A stretch of DNA of 64,000 nt from Strongylocentrotus droebachiensis. Lineage: Eukaryota > Echinodermata > Echinoidea > Camarodonta > Strongylocentrotidae. Shown piece by piece: positions 19,791 through 30,789 of the stretch (positions within the stretch are counted from its first letter, which is position 1; every line of letters starts with the position of its first letter). The stretch is taken from assembly GCA_035222895.1 (NCBI GenBank), contig JAVYIG010005280.1, positions 1 through 64,000 of the forward strand, in the 5' to 3' direction. A model generated the notes under the pieces. It was not told the origin of the DNA, ran no database searches, and saw only the letters and a list, made by a program, of their open reading frames with translations. Position numbers and translations under genes: made by a program.

Positions 19791-19824
19791 TAACTCTGAG
19801 AGACATACAGAAATGTAGATTAAA

Positions 19825-20497
19825 TGGTGAAAAAGTTAGTGATTTTGAGGGTGTATGTTTGTGTGGAAAGGATTTGGGAGTGGTTAAGACGCCCTGCTAT
19901 AAGGTGTAAATAAAATATAATTTACGTTTGATTCAGATCACAGCCCCCCTCCAAGCACTGTCGCCTCACTGTTGAATAAGTGTATAACATTTGGTACAAA
20001 AGAAAACCTGAATCTTGCCCGGTGTGTCGGTGGTACACATAAACGTAATCCAGGGCCCACTTTCACAAAACTTGTAGTCAGAGACAAATGACAGTCTTTG
20101 TTATAAGCCAGTGAAATCCTTGCTTCTGATTGGTTATCAGAGATTTGACACTGATTTTCATCATTTATCATTGAAAAAAGGTTTGTGAAACGGGTCCTAG
20201 ATCTGTTAGAAACAAAACGGACATCAGAGGGAGTGTCAGGTCGTTCCTGATGGCAAGTGACTTTTTATGATGTTATCGTTAGGAGGAGCGTAGTCTCACC
20301 AATCAGCGTTGCGCCCTTTTCCTTGGTAGTTCAAGCTTTCTTCGGTCATCCTATGGCAGATGACCGTACGCACATATCGAATTAGAAAGGGAAATAAAGT
20401 TAAAATATAATTTTAGAGATTGACTGGAGACATACAGATTAGTGTACGGTGAAATTGAATTAAATGGTGAAAAAGTTAGTGATTTTGAGGGTGTATG
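19825..20497. repeat. Two direct copies of a 40-base segment
   Basis: The segment beginning TTAAATGGTGAAAAAGTTAG and continuing TGATTTTGAGGGTGTATG occurs at about 19825-19862 and 20460-20498. Each is preceded by GACATACAG and followed by GGAAAGGATT. About 630 bases, including the MITE at 20051-20200, lie between them. Confidence 0.65.
20051..20200. mobile_element. MITE with GGGCCCACTTTCACAAA ends
   Basis: Left end AGGGCCCACTTTCACAAAAC and right end TTTGTGAAACGGGTCCT are imperfect inverted repeats. The interior also has inverted ATGACAG/TGATAA-type segments. About 150 bp. A lone end of a similar element is at about 10,979, and 62,363-62,635 shows related GTTTCACAAAG ends. Confidence 0.6.
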
Positions 20498-20499
20498 GA

Positions 20500-20660
20500 A
20501 AGGATTGGGGTGCGTGTATGGAGGCGTGTGAAGATGTGTGAGGAGGGTTATGAGGGTGTGTATGTGGGGAAGGAGGACGTGTGAGGGTGTGTATTTGGGA
20601 AGGAGTGTGTTTTGGACAAAAATCGCGTGGGTGGGTGGGTGAGGGTGTGTGATTGTGCGT
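20500..20660. repeat. GT-rich minisatellite-like region
   Basis: Irregular GTGTG/GGGTGTG repeats (for example AGGGTGTGTATGTGGGGAAG and AGGGTGTGTATTTGGGAAGG). These are loosely repeated in units of about 40 bases. Confidence 0.55.
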
Positions 20661-20794
20661 GTACGGTGTATATGAAGGTAAAGATCATCGAGATACTCCT
20701 TTTTATACACATTTTTTTATAAAGGATAGTGCATAAATATTAATATCGTAATTATTATCTGTTTTTTATGTTATTATCATCATCATTATTATCT

Positions 20795-21085
20795 GTGTGT
20801 ATGTGTGTGTGTGTGTGCGCGTGTTTTTGTAACTCTATTTTGCAGCCTGGTCAACTTACTTACTTTGTATATTTCTTGAGTTGAGAATGTAGGCAGACCG
20901 TGATCCACTTAGTGAGTAGCGTGTGTGTGTGTGTGGGTGTGTCTGTATGAGTGAGTGAGGGGCAGGGATGAGCAGGACTTTGTTCCTTGTACCAGTAAAA
21001 TAACCTGATTTTTTTAAAATATAGAGTGAATAACATGTACAATTGACTAAAATAAAACAATAAATAACAAAATAAAAAGTTGGAG
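20795..21085 (+). mobile_element. LINE 3' region with internal GT repeat
   Basis: Matches, in the opposite orientation, the segment at 29,190-29,460. Shared words include CAGCCTGGT, CTTGAGTTGAGAATGTA(A/G)GC, ACCAGTAAA and ATGTACAATTGAC. Both copies have a (GT)n-type repeat between the GAATGTA-G-CAGAC and TACCAGTAAA blocks. It ends in an A-rich stretch. Because the 29-kb copy lies downstream of L1/Tx1-like coding relics, this is probably a 5'-truncated copy of the same LINE. Confidence 0.6.
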
Positions 21086-22380
21086 AGGATGTTGGTTAGA
21101 GGAGGTAGGGCAAGGGTGGGTGTATGTGCGTGGGTGTGTATGTGCGTGAGTGTGAGGGTGTTCATGGCTAATGAGTAATAACGGGTGAGTCAAAGTACAA
21201 TTATTATCATCTTATTGAATTTTCTTTAAAAACATTAAAAAAAAACATTAATTATGCCTGGCATTACAAATCTACCTAAATAAAACCATGCTTAATGAAG
21301 AAGTCCTCAGAGGAACCCACGCCCGACATTTATAATTGAATTTTACTTAATTTAAGTTTCACAACATCCTTTCCATGATACACAGATCGGAAATATTCAT
21401 TGAATCTTAAACCCTACGGATTTTAGGACTACAATACAGATTAATATCGTCAACATCTCTTTGATGTATAATATAATCAATAAAGATGAATTGTTAGAAT
21501 CTGATGTAGTGCACAGAAATGGATGAAAAGTATGGTAATTAAGTTAATAATTACAGTTTAGTATATCCCTAAAGTCTCCTAAAGTTCATGTGGAAAAGTG
21601 GATATCGGTTTTGCATTTCCGATCTCACTTTATGCCCGGCGCACAGTTCACGATCTGACCACGATCTGTTGTTGGACGTATTAGCAATAGCATTTTATGT
21701 GAACATTCAAACACGTAAAATCTTAATGACCGAGGATTTGAATAGTCATATGATAAATAATATCTCAATTTCAATGGATTTCATGCTTCTTTGGATGGAG
21801 AAAAGCTTAATCGGTTTAAAATCGTAGTGACGTCAGACCAGTAGTGCGATCGTCTACGATTTGAAGCCGATTCGGCTCTTATTCTGACTACAAAAGTAAA
21901 ATGCATTAAACTTTTGGTTGTTTATATTATTACTATTATTTAAAACCTTAATCAGGAGGATAGCGGTTTTTGACCGCCCTTTCAACGGAAATCTGATCGG
22001 AGGAGGACCGTATAGTGCATGTGCGCCGGGCTTTATAAGTGTGCCGATGAGTCTTCATCACCGATATTCTGCGACGCATTACATTTTCTGCAGGATCTTC
22101 AGGAGACCGATTTCATCATGTTAATAGTTTACTATCACTGATAGTGAACCGACTCCTTTTTCATCGGAGTGGAAATCGAGTATGTTTTTTAATGTAAATA
22201 TGTTCATAATTATTCAGGGCCCCATGGAAGACCACTTATTGGTGAATGGGCTACCCTGACAAAAGATTAGAAATAAATAAAAACACCAATTAATGAATAG
22301 ATAAAAAGAAGTTATAGAAGGAAATGATGATAATCGTCTCGAGGATTGAATCTTGGAGAAGGTGTTTACAAAGCGTACAA
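21086..22380. other. Non-coding stretch with a possible inverted-repeat element
   Basis: No gene seen. Near 21,630 TTTATGCCCGGCGCACAGTT and near 22,018 the complement of TGTGCGCCGGGCTTTATAAG face each other. ATATCGG and CGATATT stand further out. This may be a decayed MITE of about 450 bp. Confidence 0.35.
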
Positions 22381-22390
22381 GAGGAAAAAA

Positions 22391-22405
22391 ACTAGAGAGA
22401 GAATG

Positions 22406-22445
<40 letters not shown>

Positions 22446-22565
22446 AAGAGAGAGAAAGTAAAAAGGGGAGAAGAGACGGAGACAATAGACAGTAGAAATG
22501 GAGATAAGAGAGTGGAAGGTGAGGGAGAGGGAGAGAGAAAGAGAGAGAGGGTTGAAAGAAGGGAG
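22391..22565. repeat. GA-rich tract
   Basis: (GA)n core at about 22411-22446, then purine-rich GGGAGAGGGAGAGAAAGAG-type sequence to 22565. Polypurine, no coding content. Confidence 0.85.
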
Positions 22566-23484
22566 ATAGAGGGGGGTACTGTGTGACTAATAATAATTAT
22601 AAACGTAGAGATGCGAAGAAGGAAAATAGTAGAAATAATTTGGTAGGACACGTCATTAAAGAAAATATCAATATAAAGGGAAAGGATCTTTTACACTGGA
22701 ACAAAGTACATTGTTGAGTTCCTATAATAATCTATGCAAAAGAAAGGAATGTATTTTTAACAGACCATTTTAAACAGGGGCCGAGGGGGGGGGGGGGGGT
22801 TGTATCGCGAAATTTTGCCGGAAAAAGTGGCTGGAAAATGTTAGTGCCAAGGGAATTGGGGAGGGGTTGGGGAGGTCACTCACACCCCATACAACTTGCG
22901 AAGAAACGTGTACACCAAACATTGCGATGATAATTAGGAAGAAGTGGTAAGCTATAATGCCATGTTGGTCGATTTAGATAACACATCTCGTCAAAAACAC
23001 ACCACCCGAACCCGGGTTTGCCTAAGGTGCGCTTAAGACTCGTTGAAATGTGATAATCTCAGTGATTATCAAACTCCATAAGAATGCGGAGACGGGAAGA
23101 AGAAGCGAACGAACCCTAGCTTGAGCAATCAGTGACTTGTGAAAGCTGAGAAAGTAGCATCTCATTTCAAACCCGTTTTATAGGCCGTAAATAAAAAGCT
23201 AGATTGACCTATTTGGCTCGAGAAAGTAGATGAGTGTTCGGTGGGATCGGATACCAGTCTGTCTATCAAAGGAGTGTAATGAACGCAAGTCTCGTCGAAC
23301 ATGCTTTTTAAGGAGAGCATTGATGCTAAATATATATAGATACAGTCTTGTTCATTAAAAAATCAAGCAATTTGACATTATTACGTAAACAAAAAGTTCT
23401 TCCACAGACTGTAATCAACCACAAACTGTTGCCCGCAATAAAGCAATCCGCTATCGTCAATGGCAACTTTAATAGCGACCTTCT
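22566..23484. other. Non-coding stretch
   Basis: Contains a G-run at 22785-22800 and otherwise unique sequence with scattered CpG. No gene, RNA or repeat is recognised. Confidence 0.4.
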
Positions 23485-23728
23485 TAGGCCTAACAAAAAA
23501 TGTTGTATTGCCCTTTGCGACTGACCCAAAAATCTTGAAAAAGTACGCTTGGCTTTTTAAATATTTTTTTTAACCATTTTTCAGAAGAAGAAAAAATGTA
23601 TCAAAGCATTCAAAACTGAAAAATATCAGCCGAAAGAGGGAGTACAATTTTTTTTATTTTTAAATCCGACCGACCGACCCATGTTTTGGCACCTAAAGGG
23701 CAATACAACATTTTTTCTTATAGGCCTT
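23485..23728. mobile_element. MITE with TAGGCC.AA.AAAAATGTTGTATTGCC ends
   Basis: AAAAAATGTTGTATTGCCCT at 23495-23514 and its complement AGGGCAATACAACATTTTTT at 23697-23716 are perfect inverted repeats, with TAGGCC standing outside each. About 240 bp, T-rich in the centre, no reading frame. Confidence 0.7.
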
Positions 23729-24019
23729 ATGGCGGTATTAGATGTGAAATATAAGGGACCGGCGAGTTCGTGTTTTGATGCCGGAGAGGGGAAGGAGCAC
23801 TACATTTTAGGGAGATGTGCGGTCACTACTTTGCTATTCTTGAAACCCTTATTTCCCTAGAAATACATGAAAAGCTTGTTGTCAAACAACTCACAGTCCT
23901 CCCACTATGCCCAAACAAAATAGTCTAGGAACGCTCTGAATTGAGTGGTAAAACCGAACTTGTAAAAGAAGGTGAGAGGAAAAGAACGAGAAGGAGATAA
24001 ATAGATCGATATAGGTTAA

Positions 24020-24054
24020 GAAAGAGAGAGTGAGAGAGATAGGGACAAGGAGGC

Positions 24055-24085
<31 letters not shown>

Positions 24086-24235
24086 AAATGAGAAGTAAAG
24101 TGTCAATGAAAGATTAAAGAAAAAAAAATAACAATAAATGAGGAATATGACTTGGATGAACAGAGGGAGGAAGGGAGAGAAAGGGAAAGAGTAAGGGGAG
24201 TAAAGGAAGTTGGAGGGTCTGGAATGAGAGGGCGG
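24020..24235. repeat. GA-rich tract
   Basis: (GA)n run at 24053-24073 with GACA repeats, then GGGAGGAAGGGAGAGAAAGG-type purine-rich sequence. Confidence 0.8.
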
Positions 24236-24806
24236 TAAAGCCTTCCAGGTAAGAATAATAAAAGTTGCCATTTTGAAATGTTTTGAACAAAGTGCACAAT
24301 CAGGTTTATTTTCATACAAGCCAAATTTTCTCGGAACGGAGCCACATTAAAAATTAAACAAAAGCTGTTGGGTAAAACGTTACACAACGTTTTAAGTCTG
24401 CATGAAATCATTTCTAGGATGTTTCTAATTGAACGTCTTAAGCATTACTTACAAATTTAACATCGCTTAGAAGAAACGTTTTAGGCAATTATTGAACGTA
24501 TCTGGTGTAGAAACCACCCCACGGCTTATAACCTCTGCAAAAGTGTTTTTCTTTTGTTAAGACTGTAATATCATGAATAGCATTATGACCAGGGAGATTT
24601 ATGACAAAGTCGGGAGTTCAGCACTTCTTGTTCGCAGAGTAAAGAGATTTTTAGTTATCTAGTATAGCGGGGAAGTTGCATTCTCGTACACTTTAAACAC
24701 ACGGAGAATTATAGCCGATTCGGAAATTACGAGTTTGGCTTTAGACCAGATACGCATTATTCAGTTGACCGATTCAACCATGTTACAAGTGTATAGCGTG
24801 AAACTA

Positions 24807-25082
24807 CACTGGGAAAAGGTTGGGCAATATGTTTCCAACAGTTTGCCCAACGTTGTGCCAATAGTCAACCCAACCATCTATTGGGCAATATTTTGCCCAG
24901 TGGTATTGGTAAACGTAAGTACCGTACTTCACACGTGCATAATTGTTTCGTATTTTGATCAAAATTTGGGCAAAGATATGACCCTTCAACTGCCTGAAAA
25001 TATTGCGAAAATATTGCCCAATAGATGGTTGGGTTGACTATTGGCAAAGTGTTGGAAAATATTGCCCAACTTTTTCACAGTG
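24807..25082. mobile_element. MITE with CACTG ends and long inverted arms
   Basis: Ends CACTGGGAAAAGGTTGGGCA and TGCCCAACTTTTTCACAGTG are inverted repeats. The subterminal parts (CAATAGTCAACCCAACCATC on the left, its complement on the right) are also complementary. The total is about 275 bp. No transposase frame is seen. Confidence 0.7.
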
Positions 25083-25164
25083 TGATTTGTTTTGTGATAT
25101 GTCTAGGACTGGGGGAGGTAGAGAGACGGAAACAAATTGGAAGGATAATGGAAAGCGAGTGGGA

Positions 25165-25246
25165 CAGAAAAATGAGAGAGAGACAGAGAGACACAGAGAC
25201 ACAGAGATAGAAAGATAGAGAGAGAGATAGAGAGAGAGAAGGAGAA

Positions 25247-25309
<63 letters not shown>

Positions 25310-25312
25310 AGA
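25165..25312. repeat. Long GA microsatellite
   Basis: Purine-rich throughout, with an uninterrupted (GA)n run of about 60 bases at 25250-25309. One of the longest in the window. Confidence 0.9.
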
Positions 25313-26985
25313 GCGGCTATACCACTTGAGGTATGTTTTCCATCCAGGGAGGATTAGCTGAGAAAATTGTTTTTAAATTAATTTTCTTGAAGGATTATCA
25401 TGAGACTAAAGTTTGGATCGTTTGAGCGAACTCAAGATGATATCGTAATCATACACAAATAATTCGTCTTAAAGCTCAGTCTATAATAAGGAGCTATGAT
25501 TTTCCAAAATCTTGTGAAAAAAACTGTTTAGAATGATATCCAGCAAAGACTGACAGCTGAAAACGTCAGTAACAGGAAGGAGAGGAGGGTGGGGAGTGCG
25601 TGTGTGTGCGTAATATTGTAATCCGACCATTCATTTTTGCAATAGCATATTGTGGCTTAACTTTGTGATGCATTTAATTAATTATTCATGCATTTGGGAG
25701 AAGGCAGTAGATTTTCAATTATTTGCTGACAGATGTTTAAAAAAAATGAATATAGATTACGATATGACATCCACATCCCCTGAACTATTTGCATGATAGA
25801 TGCTAACACAGTGCCTCGTTTGTTTTTGGTGGGTGTGTGAGAGAGTTAGAGAAAGAGATATTTAAATCCACCAATATATAAATATTCACACATACAAACC
25901 ACACAGACAGACGACCTGAAATACGACCCTGCATGTAAAGGCCGATTCTAAAATGAAAATTGGTTTCGATGAAATCAACATAAAACAAACTTGGCACCAA
26001 CTGTCGCCAAAAAACAAACCCTGAATTAAATTAATGCATATCTTGAAATCGAAAGATAACACATATTGAGTTCATTCGTAACCTACTGTAGATTTCTATG
26101 AATTTGTATGGTTCTTGACTTCTTGTTATAGAGGGATTAATTGTTTTTGGTGATGGCGACGTACAATATTCATTGTTTCAAATTTCAATCGGGTGATACG
26201 AACAGGCGACAGCTGTTTGGATCTTGCCGTATCAAGTCAACTGAGAAAGTGACTTTTGGCCTATCAATATAGTTGTATACTAAGTCTGTCTGATTGTCTC
26301 GCACACATCTATTATGAAAGGTTTGACGTCTCGCTTGTCTTTGCTTATGTGAATGTTTTTCTCATGCAGAAACAAAGGAAAAAACCTTGTTTTGGGGGAG
26401 GAGGGGGTCATTTTGTTAGTTGCATTCGGTAGTTCATACATCATTCTTTTCTCCTTTTTTTCTCTCCTTTTTTCTCTCACTAAAACAATTGTATTTAAAG
26501 AAAACAGAAAATTAAGGTTTCCTTTGGCAAGATTTTTTTCTTCTAAAACTTAAAATGTTTTGATTGAAACCTTCACGGCAAGATAATATATCTCAGTATA
26601 CCTCTCAAGGCAAATGAAAAGATACTATTAATACCATTTTGAATAAGCTGCCACGTCGTACATTGTTATCATTCAGCATGGGTTAAAGAAAAGAAATATT
26701 CTGTAATCATGTTAATGATAGAAAGGAAGCGTTCATAAGCCCTTCATTATGGCTGCTTATTTGAAGACCCACATCACCTGTTCAAGATTTAGTTGATGTC
26801 CACCTGTACAAAATTAGCATATCAATTACTACATCTTTTACGTAATTGTTTGTTTAAAAGAACTTATCCGTTTTTGTTAGAAATAAATAATTGAGTGATT
26901 ATAGCCAGCAGCCGACACATTGAAAGGGGGGACTTTAATTTCTTCTCCCTTTAAAGACTTAAGGACTTACGTGCTGTGAGCGATA
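25313..26985. other. Non-coding stretch
   Basis: Unique AT-rich DNA, no gene or clear repeat. Short frames here have no coding features. Confidence 0.4.
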
Positions 26986-26989
26986 TACT

Positions 26990-27153
26990 AGGGACTTTTA
27001 GATTTGCACGATGAGAACGTGGACTGCTAAATGTGACATCCTTTCAAGGCAAATGTGACGTCCTTTTAAGGCACTGCCAGGACGTCACATTGCCTTAAAA
27101 GGATGTCACATGTAGCAGTCCACGTTCTCGTCGTGCAAATCTAAAAAATCCCT
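26990..27153. repeat. Foldback element with 75-base arms
   Basis: TAGATTTGCACGATGAGAAC on the left pairs with the complement of GTTCTCGTCGTGCAAATCTA on the right. Pairing continues through GTGGACTGCTA, ATGTGACATCCTTT and AAATGTGACGTCC. Arms are about 75 bases with roughly 90% match, centred near 27,075. It fits a young foldback element. Confidence 0.8.
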
Positions 27154-28960
27154 ACAGATACTAGGACAGTGAAAGAATAACACGAATCAATTAACATATG
27201 ATTTCTTTTAAAGTTGTTCAAACCCCCCCTAATTCCATGAAAATTGTCATCCTATTCCGTACTCATACCATCTGAAAACATATCCAGACACCAGTCTGTG
27301 TACATTGCTATTTCAAAGCTACCAATTTATGTTTTATTGAGTTACCAATTACAATTTCGAGCACTGTAGCCATTTTGTCGGCATCTATGTGGTATCTTTA
27401 CCTACCATCGTTAATTAGATTCCCTCTATACATGGTCAAATTCATTCGATATCACGACCAGTTTGGATATCATATAAAAGTAATGGTACCCAAAGTAATA
27501 GCTATCGATCCATCTGAAAAGAAAATACTGACCAAATGGAGGATTAGTCGCTGGTCAAGCCGCGTGTTCTTTTTATCTAGACATCTTACTTTGTACAGGG
27601 GATTGCTTCTGTCATTGAGTATATATATAGATCCAACAACTTGGAAAAGAAATACGAAAAGGACAGAGAACACTGGAAGAATGGGTAGGGGTGTTCTTGC
27701 CGCTTTAGGTTTGTGATCAATTGCTTTCGAGTGACTGCGGATAAGCCCGCCGAGTGAACTTTAATTGCCAAATCGTGCAAAAACATCGACCAATTATCAG
27801 CGAATCGCATCTGTTTTTTTTCTCCCCGTATAATGATCGGTTGCGATCTTGTTTGGTTAACATTCCTCTGTGATTGTGCCGATCAATATCGAACTCAAGT
27901 TATCGCCCGAGTTTAACTCATCCCGAAAGACGAGTCCAATGGATGTATCGACTTTCTCTCCCTTTCCTATCTCTTTTTTTTTTTTTTTTTTATCCTTTTT
28001 CTGTACGTCCCGTACAAAATGAGAAGTCTGTTGGGAGGAAAAGACAAGGAATTGATCTTTTTAATTTGCGCGTTCACCTGATGTCGTGTTTACCGCGAAG
28101 AGTGTTTTGTTGGGAGAGTCATTGACCAGTTGGCGCACGGCCCTCTCGATGCTACGACAAACGATGCCACTTATTACCCCATCCCTGCCCGGCATCTCAG
28201 CAGCTCGGAACAAAGTGATGGTTGCATTTCACCAGGTGTTGGCATTGGATGACGTTGCGTGTATAGTCATCGTATCGGGCCCGAGGCGGCAACTCCACGG
28301 TCAAAGATATCTTAAATTAACGGAAAAAACCATCGCCTCGAGGTGGATGGGGATAACGTGTTCTAAAAGCGGGTAGGCAAACTGTCAAAGGGCGTGCCCG
28401 GTTAACATACCCACATCAGTGCTCTATTCCATAACAAGAAGCCGTGTCTACTCCTCATCGTACTCATTGAAAAGGTTGATCAGTGCCATGGAATAGGGAA
28501 ATGAAATATTCTACGATTAAAGTCTTTCCTGGTGACCAAAAAACTGGCTTTAGACGTAAATAAATATTCTATGAACGTTTAAACCTTCTCAGGTCGTTTT
28601 GCGAACATAATCAGAACGTTTTGTGTTGCTGGGTCAGTCTGAAGATAACAAATTAACCGGATTGAATTTTTTTTTCTTCAAGTCTTGGCTCTCCGGCTGC
28701 TTCAATTTTACCCGTATACTACAGCGCAAGATTAAAAGAAAAATTTCTATCGTTTGATTTCGTGCAAAAAAAGAAGAATGAAGGAGAAAAAATGGCTTAA
28801 TTTATTAATTTCATGCCTCGAAAGCTGTTTCTTCGAGACAACCTTTTCCACCATTCCCCTTAATTAAGCCCAAACCAAGTTAAATCCCGACACACACGCA
28901 CACACACTTAAATAAAAAATATTTTCAATATTGATTGCTTATACGTAAACATAATTAAAC
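27154..28960. other. Non-coding stretch with a GC- and CpG-richer block
   Basis: A T-run lies at 27968-27990. Bases 28,080-28,400 are richer in G+C and CpG than their surroundings. They include AACAAAG (SOX/LEF-type), CAGGTG (E box) and TGACGT (CRE-like) words. The block could be regulatory. A 96-codon open frame here has no recognisable domain. Confidence 0.35.
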
Positions 28961-29332
28961 AAAATCTCATATTTCATTTCATTTCATTTCATTTATTTTC
29001 ATATTTCTCATAAACATACATATATTTCAAATGAAGTACAAGATTGTTTTTTTCAATAATACATAATAATAACAAAAATAAGTGGTCAATATGAATTCGT
29101 GATTTAACTAAGAGAAATATGATGGGACCTACATGAAAGCCAGCTTGTATATTTAACTGAGCAAAAATTGAAAGTAAACTTAGAGTACATAAACATAAGT
29201 TATAAGTCAATTGTACATATTATTCACTTATAATAAAATAAAATAAATATTAAATATACATAATACAAAAAGCTGGAGATTAGTTTACTGGTACTCCCAG
29301 ATTCCCCTCCCTCACACACACAAACACACGCT

Positions 29333-29367
<35 letters not shown>

Positions 29368-29911
29368 ACACTCACACCTCAGGGGATGTCTGCTTACATT
29401 CTCAACTCAAGACAAATATACTAAATAAGTTATTAACCAGGCTGAAAATAAGGTTACACTTTAACCAGCTCACGGTGGAGAGGAAAACAAGTCTCAATTG
29501 ATACTAAGCTGCTCCCACTTTAAAAAATGCAATCCCAGCTCTCCTATTCTAATGGCCTTTTGCTTTTCCTCATCACTATAATTAGTTTATAAAAAGTTTT
29601 CTTCATCTTTACTAAAGTTGGTACTTGTCCCCCCGATCTTCACATAAATATAACATACTTCACCATGGAAATTATAGTATTACAGATTTTTATTCTATTT
29701 GAACTACCTGCCAACCCAACAAATATCTCGCCATTCTAAATCTTTAATTTAATCTAACTCAAAAATTTGTACTAACGCCTGCCATATCCTTTGAGCGTTC
29801 CCGCAAGATAAAAATAAATGTTTTTATGTTTCTATTTCCCGTTTACAAAACGAACATAAATTATCACCAACAAAACCAAATCTATGAAGATGCTCATTAG
29901 TATATATGACT

Positions 29912-30134
29912 TTATATCCTGCATCAAAATTGATTGGTTGAGAGCTCGTCACATGACCAAAAATATTTGAGCTATTTTTAGAAAGTACTATATGAGAGTA
30001 CTATTTTGGTTTACTATTTTGGAGTTGAAAAAAAAATTCGAATTTTTTTTTTTGAATTGAATCAATTTTTTTTTTCAAATCTTAATTTTTTTTTTTTTTT
30101 TTTTTTAAATTAAATTTTTGATGCAGGATATAAA
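29912..30134. mobile_element. MITE inserted in the LINE relic
   Basis: TTATATCCTGCATCAAAA at 29912 and TTTTGATGCAGGATATAA ending about 30133 are perfect inverted repeats. The interior includes a long T-run with no coding. The LINE reading resumes on both sides. Confidence 0.7.
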
Positions 30135-30301
30135 ACAAATATACAATGCCTTCTATTCGAGGTACTGGTTAAACTATGCGCCTCGGTGACTCCAAAAGTA
30201 CCATTTGCTTCGGGGCTGCGCCCCTCAGCAAATAGTACTATTGGAGTCACCTCTTGGGCATAGTTTTAACCAGAACCTCTCAAGGCAGTGTATATTTGTA
30301 T
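30133..30301. repeat. Foldback element next to the MITE
   Basis: ACAAATATACAATGCCTT on the left pairs with the complement of CAAGGCAGTGTATATTTGT on the right. Pairing continues through CTGGTTAAACTATGC and GGTGACTCCAA to a CGGGGCTGCGCCCC centre. Arms are about 80 bases. It sits directly beside the MITE's right end, also inside the LINE relic. Confidence 0.7.
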
Positions 30302-30726
30302 AATATGCAATAATCTCGTTGTTTTCTAATGAGTATAGTTATTCATGGTCTAACAAATATATCTTTTAATTCTTTATTTATAGAGTCGTAATTATTTTGC
30401 CCATTCCTTACCTGCAAATCATACATTTGCTGTAGTACTTTTATAAAATAATCATAAATTGTTCTTGAACCCACATCTAAAAACTTTATTTTTTTTACCT
30501 GAAATATAAAAATAAGTATTATAGCTTATAACATCAACCTCGAGGAATTGTATTAACCCTGAATCATATTTCCATAACCTGGGTATCGCATCATAAATAT
30601 CAATAATCATAATCAAATTATTACCTTTCATACCGAAGTTCACAAAATATTGAACAGACTTAACATGAGCTTTTTCAATCAAGTGATTCAATTGAACAAT
30701 CCCAGTTTCAAACAAGTATCTATCAA

Positions 30727-30785
30727 ACACACGCGCGCACACACATACACACACGCACGCGAACAAACGCACGCACACGCACACG
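30727..30785. repeat. CA-rich repeat with CG
   Basis: ACACACGCGCGCACACACAT and similar words. Alternating purine-pyrimidine sequence that could adopt Z-form DNA. Confidence 0.75.
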
Positions 30786-30789
30786 CTCA

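Larger units (their letters stand above)
28972..30720 (-). mobile_element. L1/Tx1-like LINE relic, interrupted by MITEs
   Basis: Minus strand. From about 30,720 to 30,460 an open segment (FETGIVQLNHLIEK, later FVNFGMKG) resembles the region before the end of an L1-type ORF2. At 29,910-29,700 the reading TNEHLHRFGF, DNLCSFCKREIET, then HLFLSCGNAQRIWQALVQI shows the C-x2-C-x(n)-H-x4-C zinc-binding element that ends such proteins, with two stops in it. A 3' UTR with a CA repeat (29,306-29,372) and a (TGAAA)n tail at 28,975 follow. Two inserted elements (29912-30134 and 30133-30301) break it. It is dead. Confidence 0.7.

Noticed and set aside
22214..22651. 145-codon minus-strand frame with hydrophobic stretches
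   Set aside because: Driven by the GA tract at 22,391-22,565; the apparent membrane segments are Ser/Leu repeats.
28086..28376. 96-codon open frame in a GC-richer block
   Set aside because: No homology that I recognise, no splice signals that extend it, and composition explains the lack of stops.
29280..29380. CRISPR-like repeats
   Set aside because: CA microsatellite without unique spacers in animal DNA.
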